A stretch of 64,000 nucleotides of DNA from Kuafuiihalomonas sp039024635 (lineage in GTDB: Bacteria; Myxococcota; Kuafuiibacteriia; Kuafuiibacteriales; Kuafuiibacteriaceae), in assembly GCA_039024635.1 (NCBI GenBank), contig JBCCQA010000002.1, positions 62,001 to 126,000 of the forward strand, in the 5' to 3' direction. A program made the translations under genes and the position numbers. The notes below the pieces were generated by a model, which was not told the DNA's origin, ran no database searches, and saw only the letters and a list, made by a program, of their open reading frames with translations. This document shows, piece by piece, positions 23,131 through 32,287 of the stretch (position 1 is its first letter; every line of letters starts with the position of its first letter).

Positions 23131-24135
23131 ATGTCGGGATCCGGCACGCTCGCCGACGGGGGGCCTCCGCCCCTTGGGCTGCTCCGGGCGCGAAAACGAA
23201 TGAAGGACGCCGTGCGCCGCTTCTTCGACCAGCGCGGGTTTCTCGAGGTAGAAACGCCGATACTGGTCCCCAACCCTGGACTGGAGGTGCACCTGGACTG
23301 GTTCGAGGCCGAGCTGAGAACCCCGGAAGGCGCTCGCCACCGCCGCTTCCTTCACACCTCGCCCGAGTACGCCATGAAGCGCCTCCTTGGGCGGGGCACG
23401 CCGAGCTGCTACCAAATCAGTCGCGTCTTTCGAAACGACGAGCTCTCGGACACCCATCTGCCCGAGTTCTCCATGCTGGAGTTCTATCGTCGGCGAGGCC
23501 GACTGTCGGAGATCGAAGACGACGTCCTGAGCCTGATTGAGGCCGTCGTCGAGGCCGTGGGTGGCCGCGGGCCCGAACGAGTGATCAGACTCAGCATGAG
23601 CGAGGCCTTCCTGGAGCGAGGCCTACCTGACCCACTGGACCTGTGCGACGCCGAGAACGCGGCCGAGCAGCTCGGGGTCCGTGAAGTGGACGGTGACGCC
23701 TTCGACGACGTTCTGTTTCGGGCCTTCTACGAGCACGTCGAGCCGAGCTGGGCCGACGACGAGCTTCGGGTCCTGGGCGGCTACCCCAGCTCGATGGCCG
23801 CCCTAGCCGAAGTCGACCCCGACGATCCCCGCCGAGCTCTGCGCAGCGAGGTTTTCTGGGGGAAGCTCGAGCTTGGAAACGGCTATCAGGAGCTCGTCGA
23901 TCCGGTGGAGCAACGTCGACGGCTCGAACTCGATCTCGACGAGCGGCGACGACGAGGCAAAGCGGTGGCGCCGGTGGACGAGGGCTTCATGAGGGGCGTC
24001 GCGGCCATGCCGCCTTCGGCCGGAATCGCGGTGGGTCTGGACCGCCTCTTCATGAAGGTCCTCGATCGGTCCAGCTTGAGAGAGGTCGTGCCCTTCGCCC
24101 CCATCCGCGTTGCCTCCACCCACGGGCCCCGATAG
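23131..24135 (+). CDS. epmA: EpmA/GenX-type lysyl-tRNA synthetase paralogue
   Basis: 334 residues from ATG 23131; AAAGAAG lies upstream. Class II synthetase core without an anticodon-binding domain: 'FLEVETPILVPNPGLEVHL', motif 2 'ISRVFRNDELSDTHLPEF', and motif 3 'AGIAVGLDRLFM'. Length and lack of the OB fold match EpmA, which attaches beta-lysine to elongation factor P. epmB and efp are not in the window. Divergent from rfbD; trmB follows after 10 bases. Confidence 0.88.
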   Translation: MSGSGTLADGGPPPLGLLRARKRMKDAVRRFFDQRGFLEVETPILVPNPGLEVHLDWFEAELRTPEGARHRRFLHTSPEYAMKRLLGRGTPSCYQISRVFRNDELSDTHLPEFSMLEFYRRRGRLSEIEDDVLSLIEAVVEAVGGRGPERVIRLSMSEAFLERGLPDPLDLCDAENAAEQLGVREVDGDAFDDVLFRAFYEHVEPSWADDELRVLGGYPSSMAALAEVDPDDPRRALRSEVFWGKLELGNGYQELVDPVEQRRRLELDLDERRRRGKAVAPVDEGFMRGVAAMPPSAGIAVGLDRLFMKVLDRSSLREVVPFAPIRVASTHGPR

Positions 24136-24145
24136 ACGCCCCGTT

Positions 24146-24820
24146 GTGTCCCGACGGATTCGAAAGCACGCGAATCCCTTCAACGTGACGACCGAGCTCG
24201 GCCGACTGGATCGGCTCGCCCTGTTCGGACGGGAGGCGCCGGTCGAAGTGGACCTGGGCTGCGGCGGCGGAGCCCTCATCACCGAGCGGGCCCGTCGCCA
24301 CCCTGGACGAGATTTCGTGGGGCTGGAGGTCCGACGACCGCTGGTGGAGCAGATCCGAGTCCGGGCCCAGCGCGAGGGCTTGAGCAACCTGAGCGCCTTT
24401 CACGCCAACGTCCATATCAACGTCCGCGACCTGATCGCGCCGGGCGAGGTCGTGATGTTCCACGTCCACTTCCCCGATCCCTGCTTCAAGAAGAAGCACC
24501 GAAAGCGGCGGATCCTCCAGCCCCCATTGGTTCGGGCCATGGCCGAAGTCCTTCCCATCGGCGGCGTCGTCTACGCCCAGTCGGACGTCGAACCTTTGGC
24601 TCAGGAGATGCTCGCCTTTCTCGAAAGAGAGCCGGCCCTTCGGGGGCAGTTGCTGCCGGCCGGACCACCGCCCATTCCCGAGCAGACGGAGTGGGAACGC
24701 CAGCATGAACGAGAGGCCGAGCCCATCCATCGACTGTGGTTCGAGAAGGTGGCCGAGCCTTCGGGCCCCGTGGAGGCCTGGGATCTGGTCGACGTCCGGC
24801 CCCCCGAGAAACGGCCGTGA
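24146..24820 (+). CDS. trmB: tRNA (guanine-N7)-methyltransferase
   Basis: 224 residues from GTG 24146. SAM motif VDLGCGGG, 'FVGLEVRRPLVEQI', and 'HFPDPCFKKKHRKRR', the TrmB signature (PDPWPKKRHHKRR in E. coli). Methylates G46 of tRNA. Its stop overlaps the GTG of the next gene (GTGA). Confidence 0.92.
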   Translation: MSRRIRKHANPFNVTTELGRLDRLALFGREAPVEVDLGCGGGALITERARRHPGRDFVGLEVRRPLVEQIRVRAQREGLSNLSAFHANVHINVRDLIAPGEVVMFHVHFPDPCFKKKHRKRRILQPPLVRAMAEVLPIGGVVYAQSDVEPLAQEMLAFLEREPALRGQLLPAGPPPIPEQTEWERQHEREAEPIHRLWFEKVAEPSGPVEAWDLVDVRPPEKRP

Positions 24821-26316
24821 GGCGTCTGGTCTGGGTCGCTCTTTGGATGCTCGCCTGCCGCGGAAACATCCCGGCGCCCGAGGTCGGCCCCCCCGTCAGT
24901 CTCGTTCGTCCCGGTGCCACTGGCGGAGACGGCAGCGCAGCCCGACCCTTTGGAAGCCTGGCCCGGGCCCTGGCCGAGGGTGAGCACCGCCTTCAGCTCG
25001 CGCCAGGCCGGCACGCGGCGCCCGAGGCACCTCTGGCCCGAGACGTCGCCTTGCTTGGGGAGCGAGGCGCCCGGGTCGCAGGACGACTCTTGGTCTCCGG
25101 TTCGACCGTGAGTGTAGAGGGCCTCTGGCTGGAAGGAGGGCTGGAACTCCGAACCGGCCGGGCGCGGGTGCAAAGCAGCACCATCGGGGCAGCGGGTGAA
25201 GAGGATGCGCTCAATGCCTACCGAGCCCGAGTGGAGCTGCGGGACGTCCAGATTCAGGCGGGACCCAGGGCCGGGGTCTACGCCCTAGGTTCGACCTTGA
25301 GCCTGTCCCGGGTGGGGATCAGCGGACCGACCCAACGCAGCCTTGTGAGCGAGGGCAGTCGTCTTCGGCTGGTCGAAGTCGATCTCGACCAAGCCACGTT
25401 GGCCCACGCCATCAGCTCCGAGAGTCGCGGGCGCCTGACCCAGGTCCGCACCAGCTCCAGCGCCCGCGTGGGATGGGTGGCCAAGGCCAGCCGTCTTCGC
25501 TTCGAGCACAGTCGACTAGCCGGCCTCCGCCACGCCCTCTTGGCCAACCAGAGCGAGCTCGACGTCGAGGACTCCAGGCTGGAGAGGAGCCAGGTCTTCG
25601 GACTCGGCGCCAACGGTTCGACCCTGAGCCTCGCTCGCTCCGAGGTCGAGGCCGAAGGGGGCGGCGTCAGCGTCGCCGTCGGAAGCAGGCTGAGCTTGGA
25701 CAGCAGCACCATCGCCTTCGCCCAGTCCGACGGCCTTCTCGTGACCGACGCAGAGGTGGAGGCCGTGGACCTAGCGCTCTTGGGTGGGGCCCTGAGCCGA
25801 GACGGCCTCGTACTGCACGGTGCGCGCAGCCGAGCCCAGCTGAAGCGGACCCGGATCGGCGGCACGTCAGGCTGGGCCGTCGTGCTGACCCAAGATGCGG
25901 CGCTACAGGTAGACAGCTCGACCATCGGCCCGAGCGGAGGCGGGCTGTGGGTGCAAGACGGCTTTCGAGGCCGCAGCCACCTGGCGCGAAGCCTGGTGCG
26001 TGGCTGCTTCGGCGAAGCCGGCCTACGCTTCGAGCGCGCCTGGGTCCGCATCGACTACGTACGCTTCGAAGCTTGCTCGGTGGTCGGCGCCCAGCTCGGA
26101 GAGCTCCAAGCCAAAGAGGGCCGCTTCATGAGCGGGCTCCAACTTTTCGGAAGCAGCCGAGCCGAGCTCTCTGGAGGCCTGGCCCAAGGCGAACCCTGGA
26201 GCGTCTTCTGCACCCCAGACAGCGAGCTCCTACTCGAGGACACGACCGTGCGCGGCCAAACGCCCGGTTGCCGCCTGCCGCCCCAGGCGCCCCAGGCGCC
26301 GAACCAGGGGCCATGA
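24817..26316 (+). CDS. Right-handed parallel beta-helix lipoprotein
   Basis: 499 residues from the GTG overlapping the trmB stop. Lipobox 'LWMLAC' (about residues 9-14), then 'GATGGDGSAARPFGSLARAL', the usual entry of secreted parallel beta-helix proteins (DUF1565 type). Residues about 80-490 contain many 20-25-residue rungs of the form 'SxLSLxRSxVxxxxxGVxV', rich in Ser/Leu/Asp. Probably an outer-membrane-anchored carbohydrate-binding or lyase-like protein; catalytic residues cannot be assigned. Confidence 0.8.
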   Translation: MRRLVWVALWMLACRGNIPAPEVGPPVSLVRPGATGGDGSAARPFGSLARALAEGEHRLQLAPGRHAAPEAPLARDVALLGERGARVAGRLLVSGSTVSVEGLWLEGGLELRTGRARVQSSTIGAAGEEDALNAYRARVELRDVQIQAGPRAGVYALGSTLSLSRVGISGPTQRSLVSEGSRLRLVEVDLDQATLAHAISSESRGRLTQVRTSSSARVGWVAKASRLRFEHSRLAGLRHALLANQSELDVEDSRLERSQVFGLGANGSTLSLARSEVEAEGGGVSVAVGSRLSLDSSTIAFAQSDGLLVTDAEVEAVDLALLGGALSRDGLVLHGARSRAQLKRTRIGGTSGWAVVLTQDAALQVDSSTIGPSGGGLWVQDGFRGRSHLARSLVRGCFGEAGLRFERAWVRIDYVRFEACSVVGAQLGELQAKEGRFMSGLQLFGSSRAELSGGLAQGEPWSVFCTPDSELLLEDTTVRGQTPGCRLPPQAPQAPNQGP

Positions 26317-26975
26317 GAGCGGCCAGCGCGACCTTGGCGTTGTGTGGCCTTTGGGCCTGCGGCGAAGTGCAGGAGCTCACGGATGCGGGACCTGCATTCG
26401 AAATGGGACAGGCATTGGACATGGGTGGCGCCCTCGACTGGGAACCTCAACCGCGGACCTGTCAGCCTTACCGAAACCAACCGGATGAAGTCGTTTGTGG
26501 CGAATCCGACGAGCAGCTGACCTTCGGGTTAGGCGATGAGTCTAGATTGGACAGCTGTACTCGATTCAGAGGCAGCATTCACATTCCAGATGCCACGAGA
26601 GAAGAGGATCTCGCTCTCCTATCCGGGCTCCGCAGAATCGATGGAAGGCTGACTATCTTTCGAAATCACGCGCTCGCCGACCTCAGCGTACTTTCCAAGC
26701 TGGAATCCGTGGGCGGGCTTCTATCCATCGACAACGACGACAGTAACGGTCGCTTCACATCGTTGCATGGTCTCGAGTCCCTTTGTGAGCTCGGCGCGTT
26801 GAACCTGTCTGACAACCGGTGGCTGCGCGATATTGCTGCATTGAGCAAGCTGGAGGTCATCCACGACTTCATGACCGTCACCGGCAACCGCAGTCTTCCG
26901 ACCGCGGCTATCGAGGTCATCGCCAGGCAGGTGGATGTTCGAGGCGAGACCACCATCGAGGGCAACTCTGGCTGA
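26313..26975 (+). CDS. Lipoprotein with Asp-Met-Gly linker and L-domain/LRR-like repeats
   Basis: 220 residues, ATGA overlap with the beta-helix gene. Signal peptide ending 'GLWACGEVQ' (lipobox), then a linker with repeated MGQALDMGGALDW. Residues about 75-215 have 24-residue repeats like receptor L-domains ('GLRRIDGRLTIFRNHALADLSVLSKLESVGG', abbreviated: LxxIDGxLxIxxN). Likely surface-exposed. From about 26480 the DNA is visibly richer in A/T and less Arg-biased than its neighbours, which hints at a younger insertion or relaxed selection. Confidence 0.75.
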   Translation: MRAASATLALCGLWACGEVQELTDAGPAFEMGQALDMGGALDWEPQPRTCQPYRNQPDEVVCGESDEQLTFGLGDESRLDSCTRFRGSIHIPDATREEDLALLSGLRRIDGRLTIFRNHALADLSVLSKLESVGGLLSIDNDDSNGRFTSLHGLESLCELGALNLSDNRWLRDIAALSKLEVIHDFMTVTGNRSLPTAAIEVIARQVDVRGETTIEGNSG

Positions 26976-27031
26976 CGACGTACACTCGAATCGCAATGGG
27001 CGGCTTCCCGAAGTCGCGGACAAGCGCTTGA

Positions 27032-27047
27032 GCGTTGTATACAATGC
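27032..27047. promoter_or_regulatory. Palindrome GC-g-TTGTATACAA-t-GC
   Basis: TTGTATACAA (27035-27044) is a perfect 10-base palindrome; GC/GC outside extends it with one mismatched pair. It lies in the 243-base AT-richer gap before the coiled-coil gene, about 170 bases from its start. Looks like a regulator site but no partner is known. Confidence 0.3.
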
Positions 27048-27218
27048 CCCGCTGATGTACTCGCACGGCTACTTGAAGATCGTGTCGGCTTCGCTGCATC
27101 CGAACCACGTTGGTTTCCGTTCTTCGGGTGAAAAAGACGGGACGGGTGACCAGCCACTGGGTCTGTCTATGACCCTTTCATGTGGTTCCGCACACACAGT
27201 TCCCTCAAAGGGGGATGG

Positions 27219-27617
27219 ATGGCTATGGTGAGATACGTGAGGCGACTCAGACTCCCAGTGCTTGCCGTTTGTGTGATCGCTTCCGCCGCGGCGCTCGCCG
27301 CCGGTGCCCCGTCTGCCTATGGGTTCGCAGAGGCGGCCGCACCCGAAGCTGAATCCTGCCCATGGACGCGCTCGGCTTCGCAACTGAAGGCTCGGGAGCG
27401 AAGGCTGGAACGACTAGAAGATGCCGTGAACCGCCAACTCTCTCGGGCCCGCAGCCAAGCGCGCCGCGGGCGGCGGGGAGCCCGCAGCGAGGTCAGCCGG
27501 CTTCGAACGAAGCGGACCCGACTCCGGGCGCAACAAAGCCACGTCCGCCTGCAGATCAACCGACGCCACGCCTCGAGCCCGCAGTGCGTCGACGCCGTGC
27601 CGCCAGTCGCCCCTTGA
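27219..27617 (+). CDS. Secreted Arg-rich coiled-coil protein
   Basis: 132 residues from ATG 27219 (AAAGGGGG upstream; ATG 27225 is possible). Basic start then signal peptide 'LAVCVIASAAALAAGAPSAYG'. The mature part is an Arg/Gln coiled coil (about 55-110, LKARERRLERLEDAVNRQL and later RLRTKRTRLRAQQSHVRLQI) with two Cys near the ends, perhaps a disulfide. No family known. Confidence 0.55.
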   Translation: MAMVRYVRRLRLPVLAVCVIASAAALAAGAPSAYGFAEAAAPEAESCPWTRSASQLKARERRLERLEDAVNRQLSRARSQARRGRRGARSEVSRLRTKRTRLRAQQSHVRLQINRRHASSPQCVDAVPPVAP

Positions 27618-27732
27618 CCAACCCCTGAGCAGCGCTCGTCACTGACCTTAACGGGCACTCAGTCCATTGAAACTCGGCGGGACCGTGCTCCGAGTCGACG
27701 TCGTTCCGTGTCACAGCCGACGGGGATGAGCT

Positions 27733-28308
27733 TCAGGCGGCACGGGCGATGCGGTCCAGTTTTTGGGGGAGCGGGCTTCGGTAGAGGCGGCGGGCGTCCT
27801 CGAGGGCTTCGGCCGTGCGGCCGGCCTGGCGCTGACGAAGTAGCCAGCTCGCGTAGCGTCGACCTTCTCGGTGGGCGACCCGGTAGCGATCCTCGTCCGC
27901 GAGCCGAACCTCTTCGAAGAGGCGAAGGAACAGCGCGCGACCGTCGAGGCTGGACCAGAGCACCAGGAACTTGTCGATCTCGGCCTGGAGTTCCAGCTCC
28001 AGGCGAGACATGGGCCGATGCTCGGTCCAGCGGGTGAAGTAGACGAAGTGAGAGACCCCCTCGATGGCGGCGCACAGGCCGTCGAGGTCGACTTCCCGAG
28101 AGACCAGCGCCGCTTCGGCGCTGGCCCGCACCTCGGGCGCCAGGTGAAGGCCCAGATCCACGACGCCGTCTTCGGCGTGGCGGACGAGCAGCGCCTCCCG
28201 ACCGTGTTCGGGAGCCCGAACCCGAAAAGGGTCCACCGGAGGGCAGCCGTCGATTCGGTACAGGCTCTGCAACTCGACCTGCAGTATGGACTCGATGGAG
28301 GCCGTCAT
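27733..28308 (-). CDS. Hypothetical protein, gene pair partner 2
   Basis: 191 residues from ATG 28308, whose codon overlaps the stop of the next upstream gene. Alpha-helical and charged; 'LGLHLAPEVRASAEAALVS' and 'HFVYFTRWTEHRPMSRLELELQAEIDKFLVLW' (abbreviated) suggest a helical enzyme-like core with conserved-looking His/Trp. No signal peptide. No family recognised. Always read with its partner upstream. Confidence 0.7.
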   Translation of the reverse strand: MTASIESILQVELQSLYRIDGCPPVDPFRVRAPEHGREALLVRHAEDGVVDLGLHLAPEVRASAEAALVSREVDLDGLCAAIEGVSHFVYFTRWTEHRPMSRLELELQAEIDKFLVLWSSLDGRALFLRLFEEVRLADEDRYRVAHREGRRYASWLLRQRQAGRTAEALEDARRLYRSPLPQKLDRIARAA

Positions 28309-28865
28309 GCTTGGCCGCTGGACCAAACCAAGCCGAGCCCCTGGGCACCCAAGGCTCGATGGCCATCGACCGAAGCCGGGTCGTCGACGAGACGCTGTAC
28401 GAGCAGCTCAGTGGCATCGACCCCGGGGAGGCCGAGCTGGCGGGCGACCTGGTTGAGAGCGTCCATAGAGGCCCGAAAGTAGCGAGCCAAGCTCTGAAGC
28501 AGCTGACCGAAGGCATCGTGGCGGGCGTGGCCAGCCGCGGTGGCGTAGGCCGCCGAACCCATCGATTCGTAGTAGCGCCGACCGACCAAGGCTCGAGGAC
28601 GCTCCACGTGAGGCGCAAAAAGACCGCCCACCGCGAGGGCGACGTCCCCCATGCGGCGCCAGGTCTCGACACTGGGACGAGCCCTGGCTTCGGCGTAGAG
28701 CCAGGTCAGAGCCGGGGTGCCAGTCTCGGGTCGCTCGCTCCGGAAGATCTCGGGCGTCGCGCAATGGCAGCACAAGTTGACCAGGTAGGTCCGGGTCTCG
28801 TCGATCCCATCCGCGTCGACCGCCTGGAGGGCTTCGGTGAACAGATCTCGGAGTGCCGCACTCAT
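28305..28865 (-). CDS. Hypothetical protein, gene pair partner 1
   Basis: 186 residues from ATG 28865 (ATG 28874 is also possible; neither has a clear ribosome site). All-helical, with 'LVNLCCHCATPEIF' near residue 30-43: a CCxC cluster that could bind a metal. 'LLQSLARYFRASMDAL' is a long amphipathic helix. Overlaps the 191-residue gene by 4 bases, so the two products probably act together. Function unknown. Confidence 0.65.
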   Translation of the reverse strand: MSAALRDLFTEALQAVDADGIDETRTYLVNLCCHCATPEIFRSERPETGTPALTWLYAEARARPSVETWRRMGDVALAVGGLFAPHVERPRALVGRRYYESMGSAAYATAAGHARHDAFGQLLQSLARYFRASMDALNQVARQLGLPGVDATELLVQRLVDDPASVDGHRALGAQGLGLVWSSGQA

Positions 28866-29071
28866 CACATTCATGATTCGGCTGGCGCAGGCCAAAGTTC
28901 AACGCACCAAACCCAATCATTTCAGACACTTGACTCATCTCCAGTGCAACCACTGCGACCAGTTCCTCGGGGCCGAGAGCAAATCCACAGTCAGATCGCA
29001 GGCTTATGCAAGCCAACTAGCACTCGCTACCCGAGGGTGGCTGGGAAAAGCGGTGACCAAGAAAAATACAG

Positions 29072-30745
29072 TCAATGTGACTTGCGAGACAGCCAGCCTC
29101 GCAGTCGGAGCTTGCGGACCCGGGGACGCACTAGGGCATAGGCGAGGAGGAAGACGAGCACGACCATACCCACGAGAGCGCCAACGATGCCCACGATAGG
29201 GACACCGAACAGGGTACCTTCGAGACGGGCAAGCCCGATGAAGGCACCGATGATGAAGGCTCCGGCCAGAACGGCACCGGCCAGGGTGTTCGCGGAAGTG
29301 GCAATGACTTCCCGGAGCCGCTCGACTTCGCGGCCGCCCACGCTGACTCCCAATCGACCGCCCGCCAGGTCGGACATGATCTGACTGAGCTGGAGCGGCA
29401 GCTCATCCTGCAGTCCCTGAAGCTGAAGAAGGGCTCGGTACAGCCCGCCCTGAACGTTCTCGGGAGCGACGCGCTCCATGAGCAGCCGCTCGGCGAAGGG
29501 CCGGGCCACCGAGGCCACGTCGATGTCGGGGTCCAGACTCCGCACCACGCCTTCGATGGTCGCGCTGGCCCGGGCCAAGAGCGCATAGTCGGCGGGCAAA
29601 CGAATCCCGTGGCCAAGCCCTAGGTCAACCAGCTTGGCCACCAGAACCCGACTGTCGACCTCAGATATCGAGCGGTCGAGGGCCTCTTCGAACAGCTCGG
29701 CCACGTCTCTTCGCAGGGCACCCAGATCGATGCGGTGCTCGGCTCGGCCCAGCCGCACGATGGTCCGGGCGACCGAATCGGGATCTCGCAGAGCCACGGC
29801 GAGGGCGAGGACGACCAGGGTCTCCTGCATCTGGGGGTTGAGCTGACCGATGAGGCCAAAGTCGAGGATCCCGTAGCGGTCCTCGCCGAGGTAGAGGAGG
29901 TTCCCAGCGTGGGGGTCGGCGTGAAAAACGCCGTCTACGAAGACCTCGGTGAAGGCCTCTTCGATCACGTGGCGGGCGATGCGGGCCTTGTCGGCTTCGG
30001 GCGGAAGTCGACTGAGTGGAACGCCATCCAGAAACTGAATGGTGAGCACGGAGGCGCTGCTCAGTTCGGGGTACAGCGCGGGCACGACGATCCGCTCTCG
30101 TTTCTCGTGGAGGGCGGCAAAGCGACGAACGTTCGCCGCTTCGTGGCGGAAGTTGAGCTCCTGGTCCATCGAGCGCTCGAAAGCCTCGACGAGGGCCACG
30201 GGATCGGCGAGACGAGACTCCTCGAAGACGGCGTCGAACACCCGAGCCAGCTTTTAAAGGATGTCGATGTCGGCCTGAATCGACTCCATGATCCCGGGAC
30301 GACGTACCTTGACCACGACCTCGTCGCCCTCGTGGGTGGTGGCCCGATGAACCTGAGCGATGGAGGCGGTCGCCAAGGGCCCGGTCTCCACCGAGGCAAA
30401 GGCCTTCGGCCCCAGCTCCTCGCCCAAGGCCTGCTCGATGAGCGCAAAGTCGACGGGCTCGCAATGATCCTGGAGCAGCTTCAGCTCGGTCACGTAGTCG
30501 GGCGCGACCAGGTCGGCCCGAGAGGCCAAGACCTGGCCGAACTTGATGAAGGTTGGACCAAGCTCCTCCAACATGAGCCGGAAGCGTCGGGCACCCTCGG
30601 CCGGCGGTGGCGGCTGATCAGAATCGAAGTCCCGACTCCCGAGCTCCTGAGGGAAGCCGGGCGACTTCCGGGCGAAGCCCTCATAGCCGTACTTCCCGAC
30701 GATTCGGGTCATCCGTCGGAGACGTTGAAGGTCCGAGAGCACCAC
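29072..30745 (-). pseudogene. ABC1/UbiB-type kinase gene interrupted by in-frame TAA
   Basis: Two frames in the same phase join into one 558-codon gene. The upstream part (30254-30745, GTG start) has the KxGQ-type 'LGPTFIKFGQVLASRADL' segment and 'VVVKVRRPGI'; it stops at TAA 30254-30256, and the next codons continue as KLARVFDAVFEES, exactly where other UbiB proteins continue. The downstream part has 'FVDGVFHADPHAGNLLY' and 'ILDFGLIG' (catalytic loop and DFG) and two C-terminal membrane helices (TLAGAVLAGAF..., VGALVGMVVLVFL). All catalytic residues survive, only one codon is broken. Assigned to ubiquinone-linked kinase/ATPase family. Could be a sequencing error, a recent null allele or recoding; a GTG at 30241 could restart translation. 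Confidence 0.75.
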
Positions 30746-30958
30746 CTACAGGTCTGAACGATCCGCCGCGGGCGCGCAATCCGGCGTCGCCACTGCCCTG
30801 GGTCATGCCTATCCTGCTCATCCCTAGGGCCACCTCTCTCGGAACGGTCAGGCCGAAACCCTGGACGCATCGCTCGGTCCCCTCGCCGCAAGTCGAGTTC
30901 GAGCGATTCGAACTTTGTCATCGGGGGCGGGGCGCCCGACGTGTATATCGGGCCGACG

Positions 30959-32287
30959 ATGCGGGGACGACGCGGGCCGAATCGCTCTCGAGGGAAGGAC
31001 GCCCCACCCTACGTCCACTCGCTGCAGACCAACTCCGCCGGCCTGCCAGTGCACGTCCTTCGCATGGACCACCTGCACACCGCCTCCCTAGGACTCTTCG
31101 TGCGGGTCGGGAGTCGTCACGAAGCCCCCGAGCTGAACGGCGTCAGCCACTTCCTGGAGCACGTCTTCTTTCGGGGCTGCGAGGCTTACCCATCCTCTCG
31201 CCTTCTCAACGGCGCCCTGGAAGACCTGGGCGGGAGCCTGGATGGCTTCACGGCGCGAGACTACACCGGATACCAAACCTCGGTCGTGCCCGAGGCGGTC
31301 GAAGAGGCCTTGGAGGTGCTCGGTCAGATGATCCGTCGACCTCGCATGAAGGGCCTCGACGTCGAGCGTAGGGTGGTGAGGGAGGAAATGCTGGAGGCCT
31401 TGGACGAGCGAGGCCGCCGGATCGAGCTCGACGCCCTGGCCCATGCCCAGCACTTCCCCGGACACAGCCTGGGACAGCCCATCGAAGGAACGCGAAGAAA
31501 CCTACCCCGCTTCGACGTCGACGCCCTGAACGAGCACCGGCGCCGCTTCTACGGCGCGCGCAACGCCGTCCTGGTCGTGGCGGGTCCGGTGCACCCCGCC
31601 CGAATCCAGCGTCGCGCCGAGGCCAGCTTCGACATTCCCGCCGGCCGCAAGCGGGGGGACGGCCCTCGACCGCCCAGTCCGAGCCACGCGTTTCGCTTCG
31701 TCCGGCACCGGGGACCTCAGACCCGGATTCGCTTCAGCTTTCGAGCCTTCCCCGAGCGGCACCGAGACTTTGCCGCCCTGGTTTGGCTTCGCCGATGGTT
31801 CGACGGGGGGCTTTCGGCCCGGCTCCAGGTGGAACTCGTCGACCGCCTGGGTCTGGCCTATGAAGTGGCGGCCGGGATCGACAGCTACTCCGACGCCGGG
31901 GTGTTCGACTTCGAGCTCACGGTCGCCAACGAGAAGCTGCCCCTCGCGGTCCGAGAGCTAGGTCATCTCATCGATGACGTGCGCCGGCGTCACTTCGGAT
32001 CCGAGGAAGTGGAAGCCATCAAACGACGAGCGCGGAGCAGCTTCGGGGGGATGCTCGATGCGCCCCAAGACCTCGCCCACTGGTACGGCGTCGGTGCGCT
32101 CTTCGGGGCGCTCGAGGGACCAGAAGAACGGCTGGCCCGGGTCCTGGCCTTGGACGGCGAGGACATCCGGCGCACGGCGAAGAAGGTCTTCCGACGCGAA
32201 AGGCTGTCGGTCACCGCCGTCGGCGGGGCCGCCCCGGGCGACGTGGCGAGGGCCCGGCGGGCGGTTTCGAACTTCGACCTTCCCTGA
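30959..32287 (+). CDS. M16-family zinc metallopeptidase
   Basis: 442 residues from ATG 30959 (a GTG at 30941 is possible; no strong ribosome site for either). Inverted zinc motif HFLEH (64-68) and Glu near 142-143 (VREEM) complete the M16 triad. The 'FARLQVELVDRLGLAYEVAA' region is the usual second half. No signal peptide, so like mitochondrial-processing-peptidase-type bacterial proteins. Divergent from the UbiB gene across 213 bases in which no clear promoter was seen. Its end overlaps the next minus-strand gene by 77 bases. Confidence 0.9.
   Translation: MRGRRGPNRSRGKDAPPYVHSLQTNSAGLPVHVLRMDHLHTASLGLFVRVGSRHEAPELNGVSHFLEHVFFRGCEAYPSSRLLNGALEDLGGSLDGFTARDYTGYQTSVVPEAVEEALEVLGQMIRRPRMKGLDVERRVVREEMLEALDERGRRIELDALAHAQHFPGHSLGQPIEGTRRNLPRFDVDALNEHRRRFYGARNAVLVVAGPVHPARIQRRAEASFDIPAGRKRGDGPRPPSPSHAFRFVRHRGPQTRIRFSFRAFPERHRDFAALVWLRRWFDGGLSARLQVELVDRLGLAYEVAAGIDSYSDAGVFDFELTVANEKLPLAVRELGHLIDDVRRRHFGSEEVEAIKRRARSSFGGMLDAPQDLAHWYGVGALFGALEGPEERLARVLALDGEDIRRTAKKVFRRERLSVTAVGGAAPGDVARARRAVSNFDLP

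Noticed and set aside
26935..27231. Open frame of 98 codons in the gap after the L-domain lipoprotein
   Set aside because: Mostly overlaps the end of that gene, no ribosome site, no coding character.
28866..29071. Possible extra gene in the 206-base gap before the UbiB gene
   Set aside because: Frames on both strands lack coding character; a TTGCAC-like -35 box was not followed by a convincing -10.
30746..30958. Promoter boxes TTGTCA and TATATC for the M16 gene
   Set aside because: Spacing of 23 bases is too long for a sigma-70 promoter.
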